This document shows, in pieces, positions 32,240 through 43,067 of a DNA stretch of 64,000 bases (within the stretch, counting starts at the first letter, position 1; each line of letters begins with the position of its first letter). Position numbers and translations under genes: made by a program. The DNA is from Steinernema hermaphroditum (taxonomy: Eukaryota > Nematoda > Chromadorea > Rhabditida > Steinernematidae), in contig CM059623.1 of NCBI GenBank assembly GCA_030435675.1, forward strand, positions 4,800,012 to 4,864,011, written 5' to 3'. The notes below the pieces were generated by a model that ran no database searches, had not been told where the DNA came from, and worked only from the letters and a program-made list of their open reading frames with translations.

Positions 32240-33955
32240 TGGTTGCGATCTTGGGGACGGTGGGGATGTTTTAAGCCGAGAACAAATGGAATCTCATTAT
32301 GTGGGCGGTGTTGTGCGATTGCAGGAAGACGCGAAACGTCTACATCTTCTGCGAAGAAAAGGAAAGGGAATGTGAAGGCATGAAGGGAAAGAGAGCCTAT
32401 TGTGGTTTGTGGATTGGTGGTATTTTGAATTATTCCTTTTAGTCAGTAGGACAAATTGGTCATTGACAATCACGTTCCATAAACTTCCCATTCCAAATCT
32501 GTTGATGAGAAACACAACGTCCCTTCCAGTTTCAGTCACCTCGTTTCTTATAACTTCAGCTAGCTTCTGAGAGGCGTTAAAGTTCGAGCCAAAGGACCGA
32601 AAGAAGCAGATCTAACGGCGAGCAATCACGAGGACAGCAAACGTACCAAAAGTGGCAGAAAACTTCTGCTGAGCCTGTAGTGGATTAAATATCCACACGA
32701 GGACGATTCGATCTCCATCGGTTCGATTCGATTCCAAACTGAACTCGGCCTAAAGACGCTTTCCTCTTATGCAAAGACACTCCGTTTAGAGTGCAGAAAG
32801 GCTAGATTGGATCGTGGCTTTTTTTAGGCTAGAATCACAAAGAGTTCCCGGCATTTGCTCCTTGAATCGTTCGATTCGTGCCATCGCACTGCTCATAGAA
32901 CGTTGCAGCGTCGCGATGTTCAGCATCTTCACACACAAGTTAAGTCAATACAAGCAATGATAAGTAGTATCTCCTTCACAAGTAAGTACTGCAAAAGCGG
33001 GAAACGGCTCAAGCTCGTAACCCCGATGCACCAATGTGGAAAAAGGGTCGCTGCAGGAGAATGGCTCCTCCGCTCTGACTCTCTTTATAAGTTCCACGCA
33101 CGCGGTCGTCCAAACTGCAGTGAATGCTCGCCCAAAACAACGAGATGCGCAAAGCCACGCTAAGTACGCAAACCGCTGCCTCCACGCGGTAAATCCACAA
33201 GACTGCAGTACAATACCGACTTAGATCGCGACAACCCGAATGTTGTCGGCCTAAGTTCCGCGAGAAAGCAGTGATCGTTCGTCCCGAATGACGAAGAGGA
33301 TCAAAGCAGATAGTGGCACGCAACACGACTATGTTCGCCCACAGATAAACACGAAAGGTGTACAGTTAACCTTTTACTGTCACCAAGCAACGTTACAAGC
33401 AGATGCAAGTCACAACCAAATACAAGACCTTCTGCATACACAGAATCACAATGGTCCAAGTTCTTCGCGGCGTTCTTCGCAGTCACGCGTCTTCGTTCTC
33501 TGCACAGCGGCTTACCGTTCTAACTCCACCGGTTACGGTTCTAACTCAACGGCTTACGGTTCAAAACGCCCGTCCGCGCAGCTACGGTGGATGTTTTCGA
33601 ATGTTCTGCGCTTGAAAGACTCTTCGTGTCGAGACCAAGGCGTAGACTGGTAAACTTCGGATTTTGTCTCCTTTTTTGTACTTTTTGCTTGATGTTGAAG
33701 ATCATGTAAAAACTGCAACGAGACGTTTCGACGTGATCTTCTTGCAGCCGTGGTGGATGCGTCTTCCGATGACTTGCTGCTGGATCAGAGACAGTTAGCA
33801 CTGTAATGCTTTGCAATTAACATAACAATCAACAGAAATGAGGCTCAAAGAAGGTCGCAGACACGTTTGTCGCGACAATAATATAAAAGCCATGGAAATA
33901 TAGGGTACAGTAGCCGAGAGGTGTACAAGTTATGGGCCATGATACTGACACAAAT
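32240..33955. other. Long stretch without a supported gene
   Basis: ORFs here are short and lack splice partners. At 33510-33575 the unit ACGGTTCTAACTCAACGGCT is repeated about three times. A short plus frame at 33452-33616 covers this repeat and is not convincing as a gene. Confidence 0.4.
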
Positions 33956-33960
33956 GATAT

Positions 33961-34962
33961 TTACTGAAAAGTGAAATAGAAGACCACAACTCTGATGGCG
34001 GGAAGTGAGTGTAAGAGGATCATGCTGAAGAAGGCAAACCACACATTCGTGTTGAGCGATTCGGTCGCAACGCGAAAGTACAAGACCGAGAAAGGAATCA
34101 GTCCCTCATAGAAGATCTTCCAGCACATCGTCGTGAACGCCGCCTTCCAAGACTTCTGGAAACGACAGGTAAATAAGGCATCGTCAAGGCAGATTACCCT
34201 ATCCTTGGCCATGAACAGAGCGGCCCACCCGTAGCAGCACACGATGAAGATCAATCCCACCAGGCAGGTCCCCTTCTGCAGCCACTTCATCAGGCTATAG
34301 GTGTCCCCCAGGTGGTGCCCGAAGTACTTGTTGAACTTCTGCGTGTAGACGTAGTTCTGATAGAGAAAGTCACTGTCCTCGGTGATGTCGGTGTTGATGG
34401 CGGCGATGGGGATTAGGGCCAGGAAGGAGAGTTCCAGAAAGAGCTGAAAGGCGTTCTTATTCGGAGATCGTCTGAGAGTGGCTGACATCGAACATCCAGT
34501 GGTCTTCTTCGACTCCCATCGTGACGACGGCCATTCGATTGAGGGCCAGGGCACAGGAGGCGAAGGTGATAACGTAGGGAGTGGTCCACTCGAGGACGAT
34601 GGCGACCTAGAGGTGTTGTGGATGGGCTGAATGGCTGACGGCCTACTCTGAGAAAAACTTTGGACAGCTGGAAGTTTCCCAAAGTCATTATCGCTCGGAG
34701 AAGTCCTTCGACGACGATCAGAACGTCGCCGAACGCGACCACGAGGATCATCATGTGGGTCCATGAATCTCGTCGTTGTTCGTTTGAGAGGATGATCTGA
34801 ATAGAGGGATGTCAAAGTTGGTCATATTTCAACCTCCTCGATGGAGAAGAACAGCTTCCCTACACTCAGAAGCCATCTTACCACAAACAGAACTGCGACA
34901 GCGACAAAGGAGACGCCCAAGACGCAAAGACTGAAAGCGCCGAGGATGTACTGTGTCGGCAT
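33961..34962 (-). CDS. Seven-transmembrane receptor of nematode serpentine type
   Basis: Five exons with about 43-nt introns give roughly 270-290 residues and seven hydrophobic segments: ILGAFSLCVLGVSFVAVAVL, MMILVVAFGDVLIVVEGLL, WTTPYVITFASCALALNRMA, LFLELSFLALIPIAAI, CLVGLIFIVCCYGWAALFM, MCWKIFYEGLIPFSVLYF and FAFFSMILLHSLPAIRVVVF. ALNRMAV at the end of TM3 fits the NR signature that replaces DRY in nematode chemoreceptor families. The ligand is unknown; sensory function at the cell surface is inferred. The first intron follows VLFV, so TM1 continues across the splice. Confidence 0.6.
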
Positions 34963-34964
34963 GC

Positions 34965-35775
34965 GGTTGAAACTCTGCAAGAAAGCGAGGAACTTTCGAA
35001 CTCTCCAATAAGCTGTATCAAATGGACAACTTTAAGAATTCAGATTCTTCTGAAAGTGAAATCAAACCGCCATTTCATCGTCGAAAAGTTACAGAACGGA
35101 GGTAACGACACTAGGCCGACATTGTTAGTCAAATGCCACACGTTTCCGTGGCGCCAATTCGCCAAAGAATTCGAATAATTGGCAAACACACCGTTGAGAA
35201 GATGCACCAGTTCAAAGCTATCATTAAAATTATGTGCTCCTAGCATAAGTGCCCAGATTATCGCATTCTTCACACGTAGCTTGCTTGCCATAAGTCTAAC
35301 CTTACATGTATTTGCAGTGAATTCTTGTAGTTCTTGGGGAGCCGTAGTTCCTCCGCCCCACCAAGAAGGCCACCACTGCGTCGCCCACTCAAGCCAAAGC
35401 TTGCTGCATCTTCGGTGTTCGCGTCTCCAAATGATGGAAATCAATCTCGTTTGCCATAATCCACCATCGGATTCAGTTCTTCGCCGACCAGTATATGGCC
35501 TGGCTAACAAGAAATGACTATAAATCAAAAGGAAAACGTAGAGAATTCCCGAAATGCTACTTTCCGCTCGAAAGAACAGACCGAAATAAATAATTAAAAT
35601 CAACTTTAAGTTGTTAATTATTTTGTCACCTTCTCCCCTCTATCCGAACTTTCCGCATCGGTTAGCCCGTCTGACCTCGCCGGCCACTGACCTCTTCTGC
35701 CGTATTTGCTCAGCGCTCCTCTCGGCCCTCTTTCCCCCTTTTCCCTCAATCGATCCTTCTTTCGACTTCTTGGCC
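34965..35775. other. Intergenic region between two divergent membrane-protein genes
   Basis: It contains a short R1-like block at about 35335-35370 (GGAGCCGTAGTTCCTCCGCC). A 188-codon minus-strand ORF at 35040-35603 crosses this repeat and has no recognisable fold, so it is not called. Shared promoter sequence for the flanking genes is plausible. Confidence 0.4.
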
Positions 35776-35779
35776 GGCT

Positions 35780-36608
35780 ATGACGGTAGGCGCCTTGTTT
35801 GCTTAGAGTGATTTTTATGTTCTTCTCCAGTTCATAGCCATTTGGGCGATGTTGCGACTCTACCCCTTCTACACCTTCTTGGGCACAGGGATCTGCATGG
35901 TCGGCTCTCTGGGATACGTCTGCAAGAACGTGTTCGGAACGGCCAGTGGAGTGAGAAATGAGTTGATCGCGAGCGGAATTCTGAAAGCCGCGGTTACGGT
36001 AGGTCGTCTCTTCGTGTCGCCTGGCAAGAGCTACATGCTTGCAGCTGTTCTCCTTCCCCGTGCTCCAACTCCTCGACGCGGAGTACATCGCCTCTCCCTT
36101 CCTGGCCTTTCGCTTCATGTACTTCTTCGCCGTCGTCAGTCTCTTCTTCGCCCCCTTCTCCATCTACTCCGGCCAGAAGAAGGTCTCTCTCGACAGAATC
36201 GCCTTCGAGATATTCTCGAGCGCCGTCGGCTCCACGGGCTGGATCGTCATCTGCGGCTTCTCGGCCGCCGTCACGCGCAGCACCATCACCGAGACGGGCC
36301 ACCGGTTCTTCTGGATCGCCCTGTGCTCCTTCGTGAACGGCGGACTCTTCATGGCCAATGGACTCATCTTCGCCGTCCACTTCGTCAACAACAAGCTGCC
36401 TTCGAGGAGAAATTCGTTCGCGAAGAAAGTCGACGAGGAGAAGACCGAGACTCCTCAGAAATCCTTGGAGAAGGTGGTGAAGAAGGTAGTAGAAGAAGTG
36501 ACGATTAAGGCTATCCTTTAGGAACTCGAGAAGCTCATCGCTAAGCAGGAAGCTGTCCTCGCGGAGCACAAGAGGCTTCTTGCCCAGTTGAAGATCAAAG
36601 CGTGTTAA
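35780..36608 (+). CDS. Multi-pass membrane protein with a C-terminal coiled coil
   Basis: Exon 1 is only ATGACG. Exon 2 begins FIAIWAMLRLYPFYTF and contains GTGICMVGSLGYVCKNVFGT. After a 46-nt intron the frame reads LFSFPVLQLLDAEYIA, LAFRFMYFFAVVSLFFAPFS, STGWIVICGFSAAVTRST and FFWIALCSFVNGGLFMANGL, giving about five membrane segments. A 36-nt intron (GTAGTAG...CCTTTAG) leads to ELEKLIAKQEAVLAEHKRLL, a short coiled coil. The tail before it is highly lysine/glutamate-rich. I do not recognise the family; an ion channel-like or nematode-specific multi-TM protein is possible. Confidence 0.55.
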
Positions 36609-36798
36609 TATCTTGTTTTACTGGTATAACATAACGTCTGTATTCAGTTACTGTATGTCGCATTATCGATTATAGTAAAGTTGACAGGTGATAAGTCTTT
36701 GTTTGATTTAAGGAGACACACAAAAATACGATTATTTCGTTCACAAGAAATACAGAATTCGAATAGAAAATCGAGTAAATGAGTACATACACAGATCC

Positions 36799-37041
36799 TT
36801 AGGGAGTTTCGCTTTCGGATTTGATTCGCTCTAGAGCCTCTCCAGCCTCCTGTAGTCGTTGTTCAAGACGTCGCGCCTGCTCCTCCTCCTGCTGCCTTCT
36901 CTTCCACTCAATCAGCGCTTCCACATTACCGATACTTTGTCGTAGTCCCTCGATTTGAGCACGAAGTTCCTGCCGCTGTCTCATGTCATTTTCGCGTTCA
37001 TGGAAGCGCCCGTGGGCATCAAAAGGTCGGCGACTGGCCAT
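36799..37041 (-). CDS. Small coiled-coil protein (80 aa)
   Basis: This single-exon frame starts MASRRPFDAHGRFHERENDM and runs into a continuous charged helix (RQELRAQIEGLRQSIGNVEA, EEQARRLEQRLQEAGEALER), ending ESETP. The composition and regular heptads support coding. There is no family assignment. Confidence 0.45.
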   Translation of the reverse strand: MASRRPFDAHGRFHERENDMRQRQELRAQIEGLRQSIGNVEALIEWKRRQQEEEQARRLEQRLQEAGEALERIKSESETP

Positions 37042-37433
37042 CACAGAGGTTTTTCGGAACAGAATAAATGGGAAGGGGTGTACAAACAAATGGGGAAAGG
37101 AAAAAAGGTGACAACAGTCATCACCAGTTATCAATTTGTTATAAGCAAACGAGTGTCCCGATAAGAGTGATCACATGAGTATCAGAAGGGTCTGAGAAAG
37201 GCCCAGTAAACATGTAGGAGACTAAAGTAATGGATTCGCCAAACGCGGTACGATAGCTTTTTTGTCAAAGTGGCTTTCAAAATCAAAACAAGGATGGCAA
37301 CCGACAAGCAAATCGGACGATCGGAATGTTCGAATCACCAAATCGACCGTCTTCATCTCTATGCCTGCCGTGTTTCGAACCATTTTTCTTTTTCATCCAA
37401 CTTTTTCTCGCTCGTGTTTGAGCGAAGGCACCT

Positions 37434-37886
37434 ATTGGGTTGCTGCATTGAAAATGTTACAACTGATAAACATTGTTTATTTTCACAATATTTACTCCTA
37501 TAGAAAAGATCACACTTCAGGAATCATGCCTGAAACCTAACATTTTCAATTTAACCCCCAGAATGGGTCTCCTCGTTCAGCTGAGAGATTCCTCTTTTGC
37601 TGTTTATCTAGCACTCTCTTAGACCTATCTTACTGTCATCTGTACTCATCCGTAAATGGAAACATCAAAGGAGACCACTCAGAATAAGACACAAAGGTCG
37701 AAAACGGGACCAAAACATTTTTTGACTATAAACGTCGGATTTTCTATAAACGCGGCATCCCATTTTTTCTCCGAGAAGTGGACTGCAGTTGCTCGTACGA
37801 ATGGAGAATACCTTGTGTGATATTCAGCTTACTAATGTTAATAAACTGCTTTGATTTTGTAGCATTTTCAATGCAGTAACCCAATA
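37434..37886. mobile_element. Mariner-type MITE, about 450 bp
   Basis: TATTGGGTTGCTGCATTGAA at 37433 and its mirror TTCAATGCAGTAACCCAATA near 37868-37886 give 24 of 25 matching bases, with TA at both ends. There is no transposase inside. It is probably mobilised by the mariner family whose fragments lie elsewhere in the window. Confidence 0.75.
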
Positions 37887-38126
37887 GTATTGTGCACAGT
37901 TAATACACGCACCTCGATCTTAGCGTCACATGTTTGACCGGTCCCTTGTTAGAGCAAATTTGCAGAGAATTAGTGAATTAGACAAATATCACCTTCTTGT
38001 AAGACTCTCTCAGTCGTAAACAAAGCAGAATCGCAACGGGGAACATGAACAGCAGAATCCGTCAATGTGTTGTCATCGCTGGACTGCACACAGTAAATGA
38101 AGCATTTTTGTTGAGTAACGCATATC

Positions 38127-38480
38127 GCCCCGGCTCCCAGAAGGCATGGGATACCAGGAAGCCGTAGTTCCACCTTCTGGCCGAGAATACCATCACAGCC
38201 GACCCATCAGAAGACGAAGTTTTGTTGATCGCTGAAACTCCGAAGTCTGACCCGAGCCGCAAAGCGAACCAAAGATGGCTCGGCTCCATTCGCTGTCCTC
38301 CATCGCTGCGTTCTGAAAGCAATGCTGGGATCGCCGCTTTTCATTTGGATACCGTGTCCCGTGCCGAAGAAAGAAGAGAAGCGACGACTACGGTGTGACA
38401 ATGTCTTTCTATCGTTCGCCTTGCACGGTGTGAGCCGATGATTCAGGAAGATAAACGATGTAAACGGAAGATCATTGAGG
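38127..38480 (+). repeat. SINE-like dispersed repeat (family R1)
   Basis: GCCCCGGCTCCCAGAAGGCA, GGAAGCCGTAGTTCCACC and CTTGCACGGTGTGAGCC match the 5.2 kb copy. It ends with a degenerate AAACGATGTAAACGG tail. The head is missing. Confidence 0.65.
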
Positions 38481-38643
38481 GTGTTCTTCAAAGAGTTTTG
38501 CGTGCGAATGGAAGAACACCTTATGGGTTATTTCACAGTTGCCTCATAGCAATATCGCCCCAGAGCCACTTTATATTACAGCTTACGCTAACAATGAAAC
38601 ATTAAAAGAATGGCGCCTTTATAAGAACAGACTGCATTTCCAG

Positions 38644-38915
38644 TTATTCGACCAGGTCGATGCATCTCTTTCCAAGGAACGTGTTCGTGCAACCTGAATA
38701 CGACAGTCGATGAAGGTGTCCCCCTACTTACGCTTCAGTTTTCCGTCGTCTCCGCGTTCAATGGTTACGTGGAAGTGGCCTCGGGGAAAGTGACACATGA
38801 AGTGTCTTCCACCCCGGCTGGAGCCAGGAAGACGACATCCGTTGTAGTTGGCGACATTAGGATAGGCGGCGACGATGGCGAAAAGGGCGAGGAGAACGAC
38901 GAGAAGACGAGCCAT
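38644..38915 (-). CDS. Two-exon small secreted cysteine peptide (77 aa), copy A
   Basis: Exon 1 (38915-38732) encodes a signal peptide MARLLVVLLALFAIVAAYP and a Gly/Arg/His-rich mature part (GCRLPGSSRGGRHFMCHFPR). It ends in DDGKLK at a perfect GTAAGT donor. A 38-nt intron ending ATTCAG leads to exon 2 (38693-38644): RCTNTFLGKRCIDLVE. The paralogue at 42394-42675 splices at the same place and phase to SCTITLLGRSC, which supports this model over reading on to the TAG in the intron. Four cysteines could form two disulfides. Function is unknown; antimicrobial or signalling peptide are guesses. Confidence 0.7.
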
Positions 38916-38919
38916 TTTT

Positions 38920-39600
38920 GGATACGTTGGGATTCGGTCTTCCAGGAAGGCGATTATATGTATGTGCAATATATGGAGAGACATTATGCGCAGAAGGAAA
39001 TCCAACGCACAGGATGCCGTCCATATTTAGATTGACATTGAATTTTTAAATTCCCGCACCCCCGCCTCCACGGAGTCCACTTGTAAAAATCGATATCCAC
39101 AAAGTGATTTTCACCAAAGCAAAAAGAAGGAACCTAACGTAATTACGACAAAGAGAAGATGACGCATCCCTGGAAGATCAGCAGTCTCTGGTAGTATAAA
39201 TGAGCTCGTGGAGGTCCTAGCAGTAACTGTGAGTGTCGTCCACACGTTCCTATTGTCTAATACAGTGCCTAACCACTTGTAAGACAAGTCATAGCGTGGC
39301 TATGTAGGTTGATCGATTTGGACGATCTTTTTCAGCGTTGCTCACGGGTGTATTCAAAATCACGTTATCAAATAAACAAAGAACCTGAAGGGATTTCGGT
39401 AGAGAGAAGACGGAACACTTATATACTTATACTTGACCCTAATATTTCACCTGGAATTTGTAAGTTTCAAACCGAAAACAATGCGATAATCACTATCTCC
39501 TAATCAAAAAGGATGACATTGCTGGTCCCATCGCATCGCATTTCTTACGACTTTTGTTCATATAGACTAGAGTTCCCATCGATCTGTCATCTCCAAACCC
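38920..39600. other. Intergenic region
   Basis: Upstream of copy A (minus strand) there is a CATATAAT-like TATA motif about 40 bp before the ATG. Otherwise nothing recognisable lies before the Skp1-like gene. Confidence 0.35.
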
Positions 39601-39603
39601 GCA

Positions 39604-40074
39604 ATGCAAGGGAGCACGTTCCAACAGGTCCAGTCCTCCGACGGTATGCTCTTCGACTTCAAGCTCGCGTGGATGCCGAAATGCCTCCACATCCAGCAGA
39701 GATATACACCCGGGTCGGAGCGGACTCCCATCGTGCTGGAGGGCATCTCCTCCGACTCTCTGCACGTCGTTCTAGAGTGGCTCCATCTCCACGAGGACGA
39801 GGAGCCGAAAACGGAGCAGGAGCGCCAGATGGACGTCCTTAGCCGCGAGGACGCCGCGCTCCTGCGTGCTGCCCGCAGCTCGGGTCTCGACGCGTTCCAG
39901 CAACTCTACAGCGACGTAGTCGACCTCGAGATGCCCGACTTCCACAGCACCATGTTGAAGTACCTCGCGGAAAACTTCAAGAACAAGTCGGAGCAGCAGA
40001 TGAGCGAGTGGTTCGGCACGTCCCCCAAGGCGTCGCCGAGAGCCGACAAGACGAGGAGTCCACGATTCTCTTAA
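39604..40074 (+). CDS. Divergent Skp1-related (SKR) protein, 156 aa
   Basis: The open frame starts VQSSDGMLFDFKL near residue 9, like the Skp1 BTB/POZ opening (LQSSDGEIFEVD). It then has PIVLEGISSDSLHVVLEWLH, a charged loop (HEDEEPKTEQERQMD) and LLRAARSSGLDAFQQLYSDV. The Skp1 C-terminal helix region follows as LAENFKNKSEQQMSEWFGT. Skp1 bridges F-box proteins to cullin-1 in SCF ubiquitin ligases. Nematodes carry many diverged SKR copies. The terminal F-box-binding helices look shortened, and a Ser/Arg tail replaces the usual ending. It appears to be a single exon. Confidence 0.65.
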   Translation: MQGSTFQQVQSSDGMLFDFKLAWMPKCLHIQQRYTPGSERTPIVLEGISSDSLHVVLEWLHLHEDEEPKTEQERQMDVLSREDAALLRAARSSGLDAFQQLYSDVVDLEMPDFHSTMLKYLAENFKNKSEQQMSEWFGTSPKASPRADKTRSPRFS

Positions 40075-40079
40075 TGTGT

Positions 40080-40398
40080 CCCGCAGATGTCGTCAGTTAT
40101 CAGTGAAAATAAAGACGCTATTTGTTTCTTTGTTCATGCGGAAAGCAGTGAGGGACAAATTAAACTAAAAACTGAAAAGTAAAAAGTAGAGAGCTTAGAT
40201 TATAGTGTGTTGTGTGTAGCAGAGACATGTTGCAGAGTAGACATAGTAGAAGCTTAAGAATCTTAAGTCTGTACTTAGGAATCCGAATCAAAACAAAAAA
40301 AAACGCACCAAAGAGTTTTCGCGAAAACTCGTTTTGCCTTTCAAATTGAGACGTCTTCCGCGTTGATGTCTATTACTTGTCTGATATCCTTCAGCATC
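40080..40398. other. Intergenic, AT-rich
   Basis: An AATAAA-like signal (AAAATAAAGACG near 40106) probably ends the Skp1-like transcript. Otherwise nothing is seen. Confidence 0.4.
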
Positions 40399-40470
40399 GC
40401 CTCATTGGCTCAGGGGCAGAGCGTCTGTCTAGTAAACAGAAGGTCGCTGGTTCGATTCCAGCATGAGGCA
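40399..40470 (+). tRNA. tRNA-Thr (anticodon AGT)
   Basis: A complete cloverleaf is readable. The acceptor is GCCTCAT/ATGAGGC with discriminator A, the D arm GCTC...GAGC, the anticodon stem TCTGT/ACAGA with loop CTAGTAA, and the T arm GCTGG TTCGATT CCAGC. The gene is 72 nt, has no intron, and contains A and B box promoter sequences. An AGT anticodon decodes threonine ACU/ACC after inosine modification. Confidence 0.93.
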
Positions 40471-40479
40471 TTCTCATTT

Positions 40480-40798
40480 GTTCATTTTTTTAGATTTTAT
40501 GGAAGTGGGTGCACATCATGAATCATCTTTTTATAGTTGATTAATAAAGATAAGGCGGTGCGCAGTCGACCACTTAATTAAGAGAATTTGATCTCAGGGC
40601 ATGAGGTCTTCCTGGATCTTCTCTTCCAGGTAAATCGTCGAGTACCGGCTACCGTGTCTATATCCAGAATTCTACACTTTTCCACCTATTCCGCTGTTCG
40701 CGAAGTCCTATTTTAGCCACGCTGCAGCGTCTCCGCTTTCATCCATCATAAACAAAGCCTCCGCAGTTCTCTGTTTATTGCCACTCTCCGTCGACTCC
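40480..40798. other. Upstream region of the first APP-like gene
   Basis: No gene was found. TTTTTTTAG at about 40484 is the likely tRNA terminator region. Confidence 0.4.
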
Positions 40799-42190
40799 AT
40801 GTGCACCTTCTTCTCCCTGCTCCTCTTCGCGCTCCCCTCGCTCTTCTCAGCCGCCAAACTGAAAGACGGATGCTGGGAGGATAAGTGGATAGCCAACCCC
40901 AACGAGACGTGCGTCGCGCACTCCCAATGGCTCCAGTGGGCCGAGACTGAGTGTGGAGAGGTTCCAGCTCTGAAGGCACTCGGTTCTCAAGCGGTCATTT
41001 ATAGGGAATCCGCGATTTCACCCAAAAGGAGTGCACCCACGTCTTCGAGTTCGTCTGCTGCGGCCCCAACGAGCAAGTTGGTTAGTCTCCCACGGGTCCC
41101 AAAGGCGAAGAGCGGCTTTAGAGCACAAAAGCTACCCTGAACTGACCGTCGACCTCAATCGACACCTCACTTCCATCTTCAGAGAACTCTGGCTGCAGGA
41201 GAAGAAGATCAAGGCCTTCCGAGAGGACATCTCCCGGGCAGCGCTGGACGTCGCCAAGCAGATGAACGTGAACATCTCTCAGACGATCCGTTTCTCGAAC
41301 GACGACCTCCTCAGCTTCTTGAGGTCGCAGCTCATCCTGATGGCCGACCCCTGGGGGAACATCCACGTCGCCCTCATGGCCAAGTACCACTTCGAGCGCA
41401 TGAGATGGAACTCTTTCAGTCCTGTTCCGGTGAGTTGACCCCCAAAGATGTTCTGTAGGAGGGGAATTTCATCGGAATGCTTCAGGACACTCACAGCATA
41501 ACCTCGCGGCATATGGTGTGGCACACGATGCAAGTGAGCCTCGAGCTCCAGCGCCTCAAAGTCATCAAACAGACCATCGAGGCCGTCTACTCGGTCATAT
41601 TCCAACGCCACTCGGTGAACACGACGGCCGTGAAGAAGGGAAATCTTGCGTTCGACATCGAGTCGGCCCTTCAGATCTACGAGAAGAACGACTTCTTCGG
41701 ATTCCCGGAGCTGCGGCGTAGGGCTGGTGAGGTGTCCTTTAGATTCTGGCCTGTCAACAACGCTCTCCAGAGATCTTTTGGCGCGAGGAGTGCGTGAAGA
41801 ACGTGTGGGGAATCCCAGATGCAACGCTGATGGAGTTCTTGAAGGGGCCGAACCCCGATCAGGCCGTGGCCAGCTATTACATGGAGCACGTGGAGGATAT
41901 CTTGCACACCGACGGCGAAGTAGGAGGGGCGGATAAGGCTGGCTTGCACAACTCTTCGGTTTCAGAGGAGCGGTATTGGGGGCTCCCTGCTGGTCATCTT
42001 TTTGTTGGCGACGGCATTCATCGTCGGTTTGGCGATGGGGACCGTGCTGAACAACGTCCGGAACCACCATAATCCCTTCGAGTTCATTCGACTTGATTGG
42101 CGACGCAACGAGGATGGACACGCCTACGGAAACGCGACGTTCGGCGAAGAGAGGGATGCACCAAATTCGACCTCTGAGATTAGCTTTTGA
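40799..42190 (+). CDS. APP copper-binding-domain-like membrane protein, tandem copy 1
   Basis: The protein starts with a signal peptide (MCTFFSLLLFALPSLFSAA) and a six-cysteine module: GCWEDKW...ETC...WAETEC, then (after a 45-nt intron) KECTHVFEFVCCGPNEQ. Cysteine order and the terminal EFVCC match the APP E1 copper-binding domain; the His copper ligands are absent. A long helical region follows, including LNRHLTSIFRELWLQEKKIK and WGIPDATLMEFLKGPNPDQA. It ends in one membrane segment (IGGSLLVIFLLATAFIVGLA) and a 40-residue tail without the NPTY endocytosis motif of APP. It is a probable type I membrane protein of about 390 residues. Function is unknown. Confidence 0.6.
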
Positions 42191-42339
42191 ACGATATCCT
42201 GTGTAAAGAATGGATATAAAGTGTATGCTCTTTCCCAAGACGAATCGTCACATTTGCTTTCAAAAGGGACCAAAACCAATGCATGTAGGCGTCTGGAACG
42301 GCGCAGACGTCTATCGTCGCGCCTGAATAATGAAGTTCC

Positions 42340-42356
42340 ATCAGAATCTCTGCATA
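42340..42356 (+). promoter_or_regulatory. TATA box of secreted peptide copy B
   Basis: GCATAAAAGAGGGCC lies about 40 bp before the ATG at 42394, leaving a short 5' leader. A well-formed TATA element fits a strongly and tissue-specifically expressed secreted peptide. Confidence 0.5.
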
Positions 42357-42393
42357 AAAGAGGGCCAGCCGCCTCGATTCCCAACATCCAGCA

Positions 42394-42675
42394 ATGGCTC
42401 GTCTCCTCGTCGTCCTCTTCGTCTTCGCCCTCGTCTTCTCCATCGCCGCCGCCTATCCCGGCGCCTATCCCTACCGCGCATCTGTCTACGACTACCGGGT
42501 TCCCTACGAGTACTATAACTACATGTATCCTCAGCCCCGAGGCAACTACGAAATCGTCATTCCCGACGACGACGGAAAGTTCATAAGTAAGTGGAATGAA
42601 ATGTTCCTGAGGCAAAGGAGATGATATTTAGGCTGTACGATTACGCTTTTAGGAAGGAGCTGTCAAAAAATTTGA
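42394..42675 (+). CDS. Two-exon small secreted cysteine peptide (78 aa), copy B
   Basis: The signal peptide is MARLLVVLFVFALVFSIAAA, nearly the same as copy A at its start. The mature part is tyrosine/proline-rich (YPGAYPYRASVYDYRVPYEY) and ends DDDGKFI at a GTAAGT donor (intron 42587-42631). Exon 2 gives SCTITLLGRSCQKI. Relative to copy A the middle has diverged completely, including loss of two cysteines, while signal peptide, DDGK and the C-terminal CT.T.LG..C block are kept. This suggests fast evolution of the exposed part. It lies between APP-like copies 1 and 2. Function is unknown. Confidence 0.7.
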
Positions 42676-42679
42676 TAAG

Positions 42680-43067
42680 TGCTTCTCTTAATGCCTTTTT
42701 CTTATAAATAAATAAAGAACGATTTGTAATTTGTCGCTGTCGTTAAATTGCGAATCGCAAATCATTGTTCCAAATTCAATTCGCAAGAGCGGTCGGTTCG
42801 TTTTTCGACCGATCTCTTGGATGCTCTCAAATGACTTTATAGAATTCTGCCCCTTTGTACCTAAAAATCAAGAGCTTTAAAAAGTTCCAACCTTTACACA
42901 AACGATTCCACAGAAATCGGAAGTTGCCTCTTATCTCCTGAGCACGCATATTAAGTTTATGGCATCGCGCGCCTCACTTCGGCCGACGTGAGATCGGCTT
43001 TGGTCAAGGCCACAGTGGATCTGAGGTTCCTCACGGCAAACAGAGGTCACCTTCTTCCGCCACTCAC
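42680..43067. other. Intergenic between secreted peptide and APP-like copy 2
   Basis: AATAAATAAAGAACG at about 42706 is a likely polyadenylation signal of the peptide gene. GAGCGGTCGGTTCG at 42787 resembles the R1 head. There is no further gene. Confidence 0.45.

Noticed and set aside
35040..35603. 188-codon minus-strand ORF with aromatic-rich sequence
   Set aside because: It overlaps an R1 repeat block, has no recognisable fold or splice partners, and lies between two well-supported genes' 5' ends.
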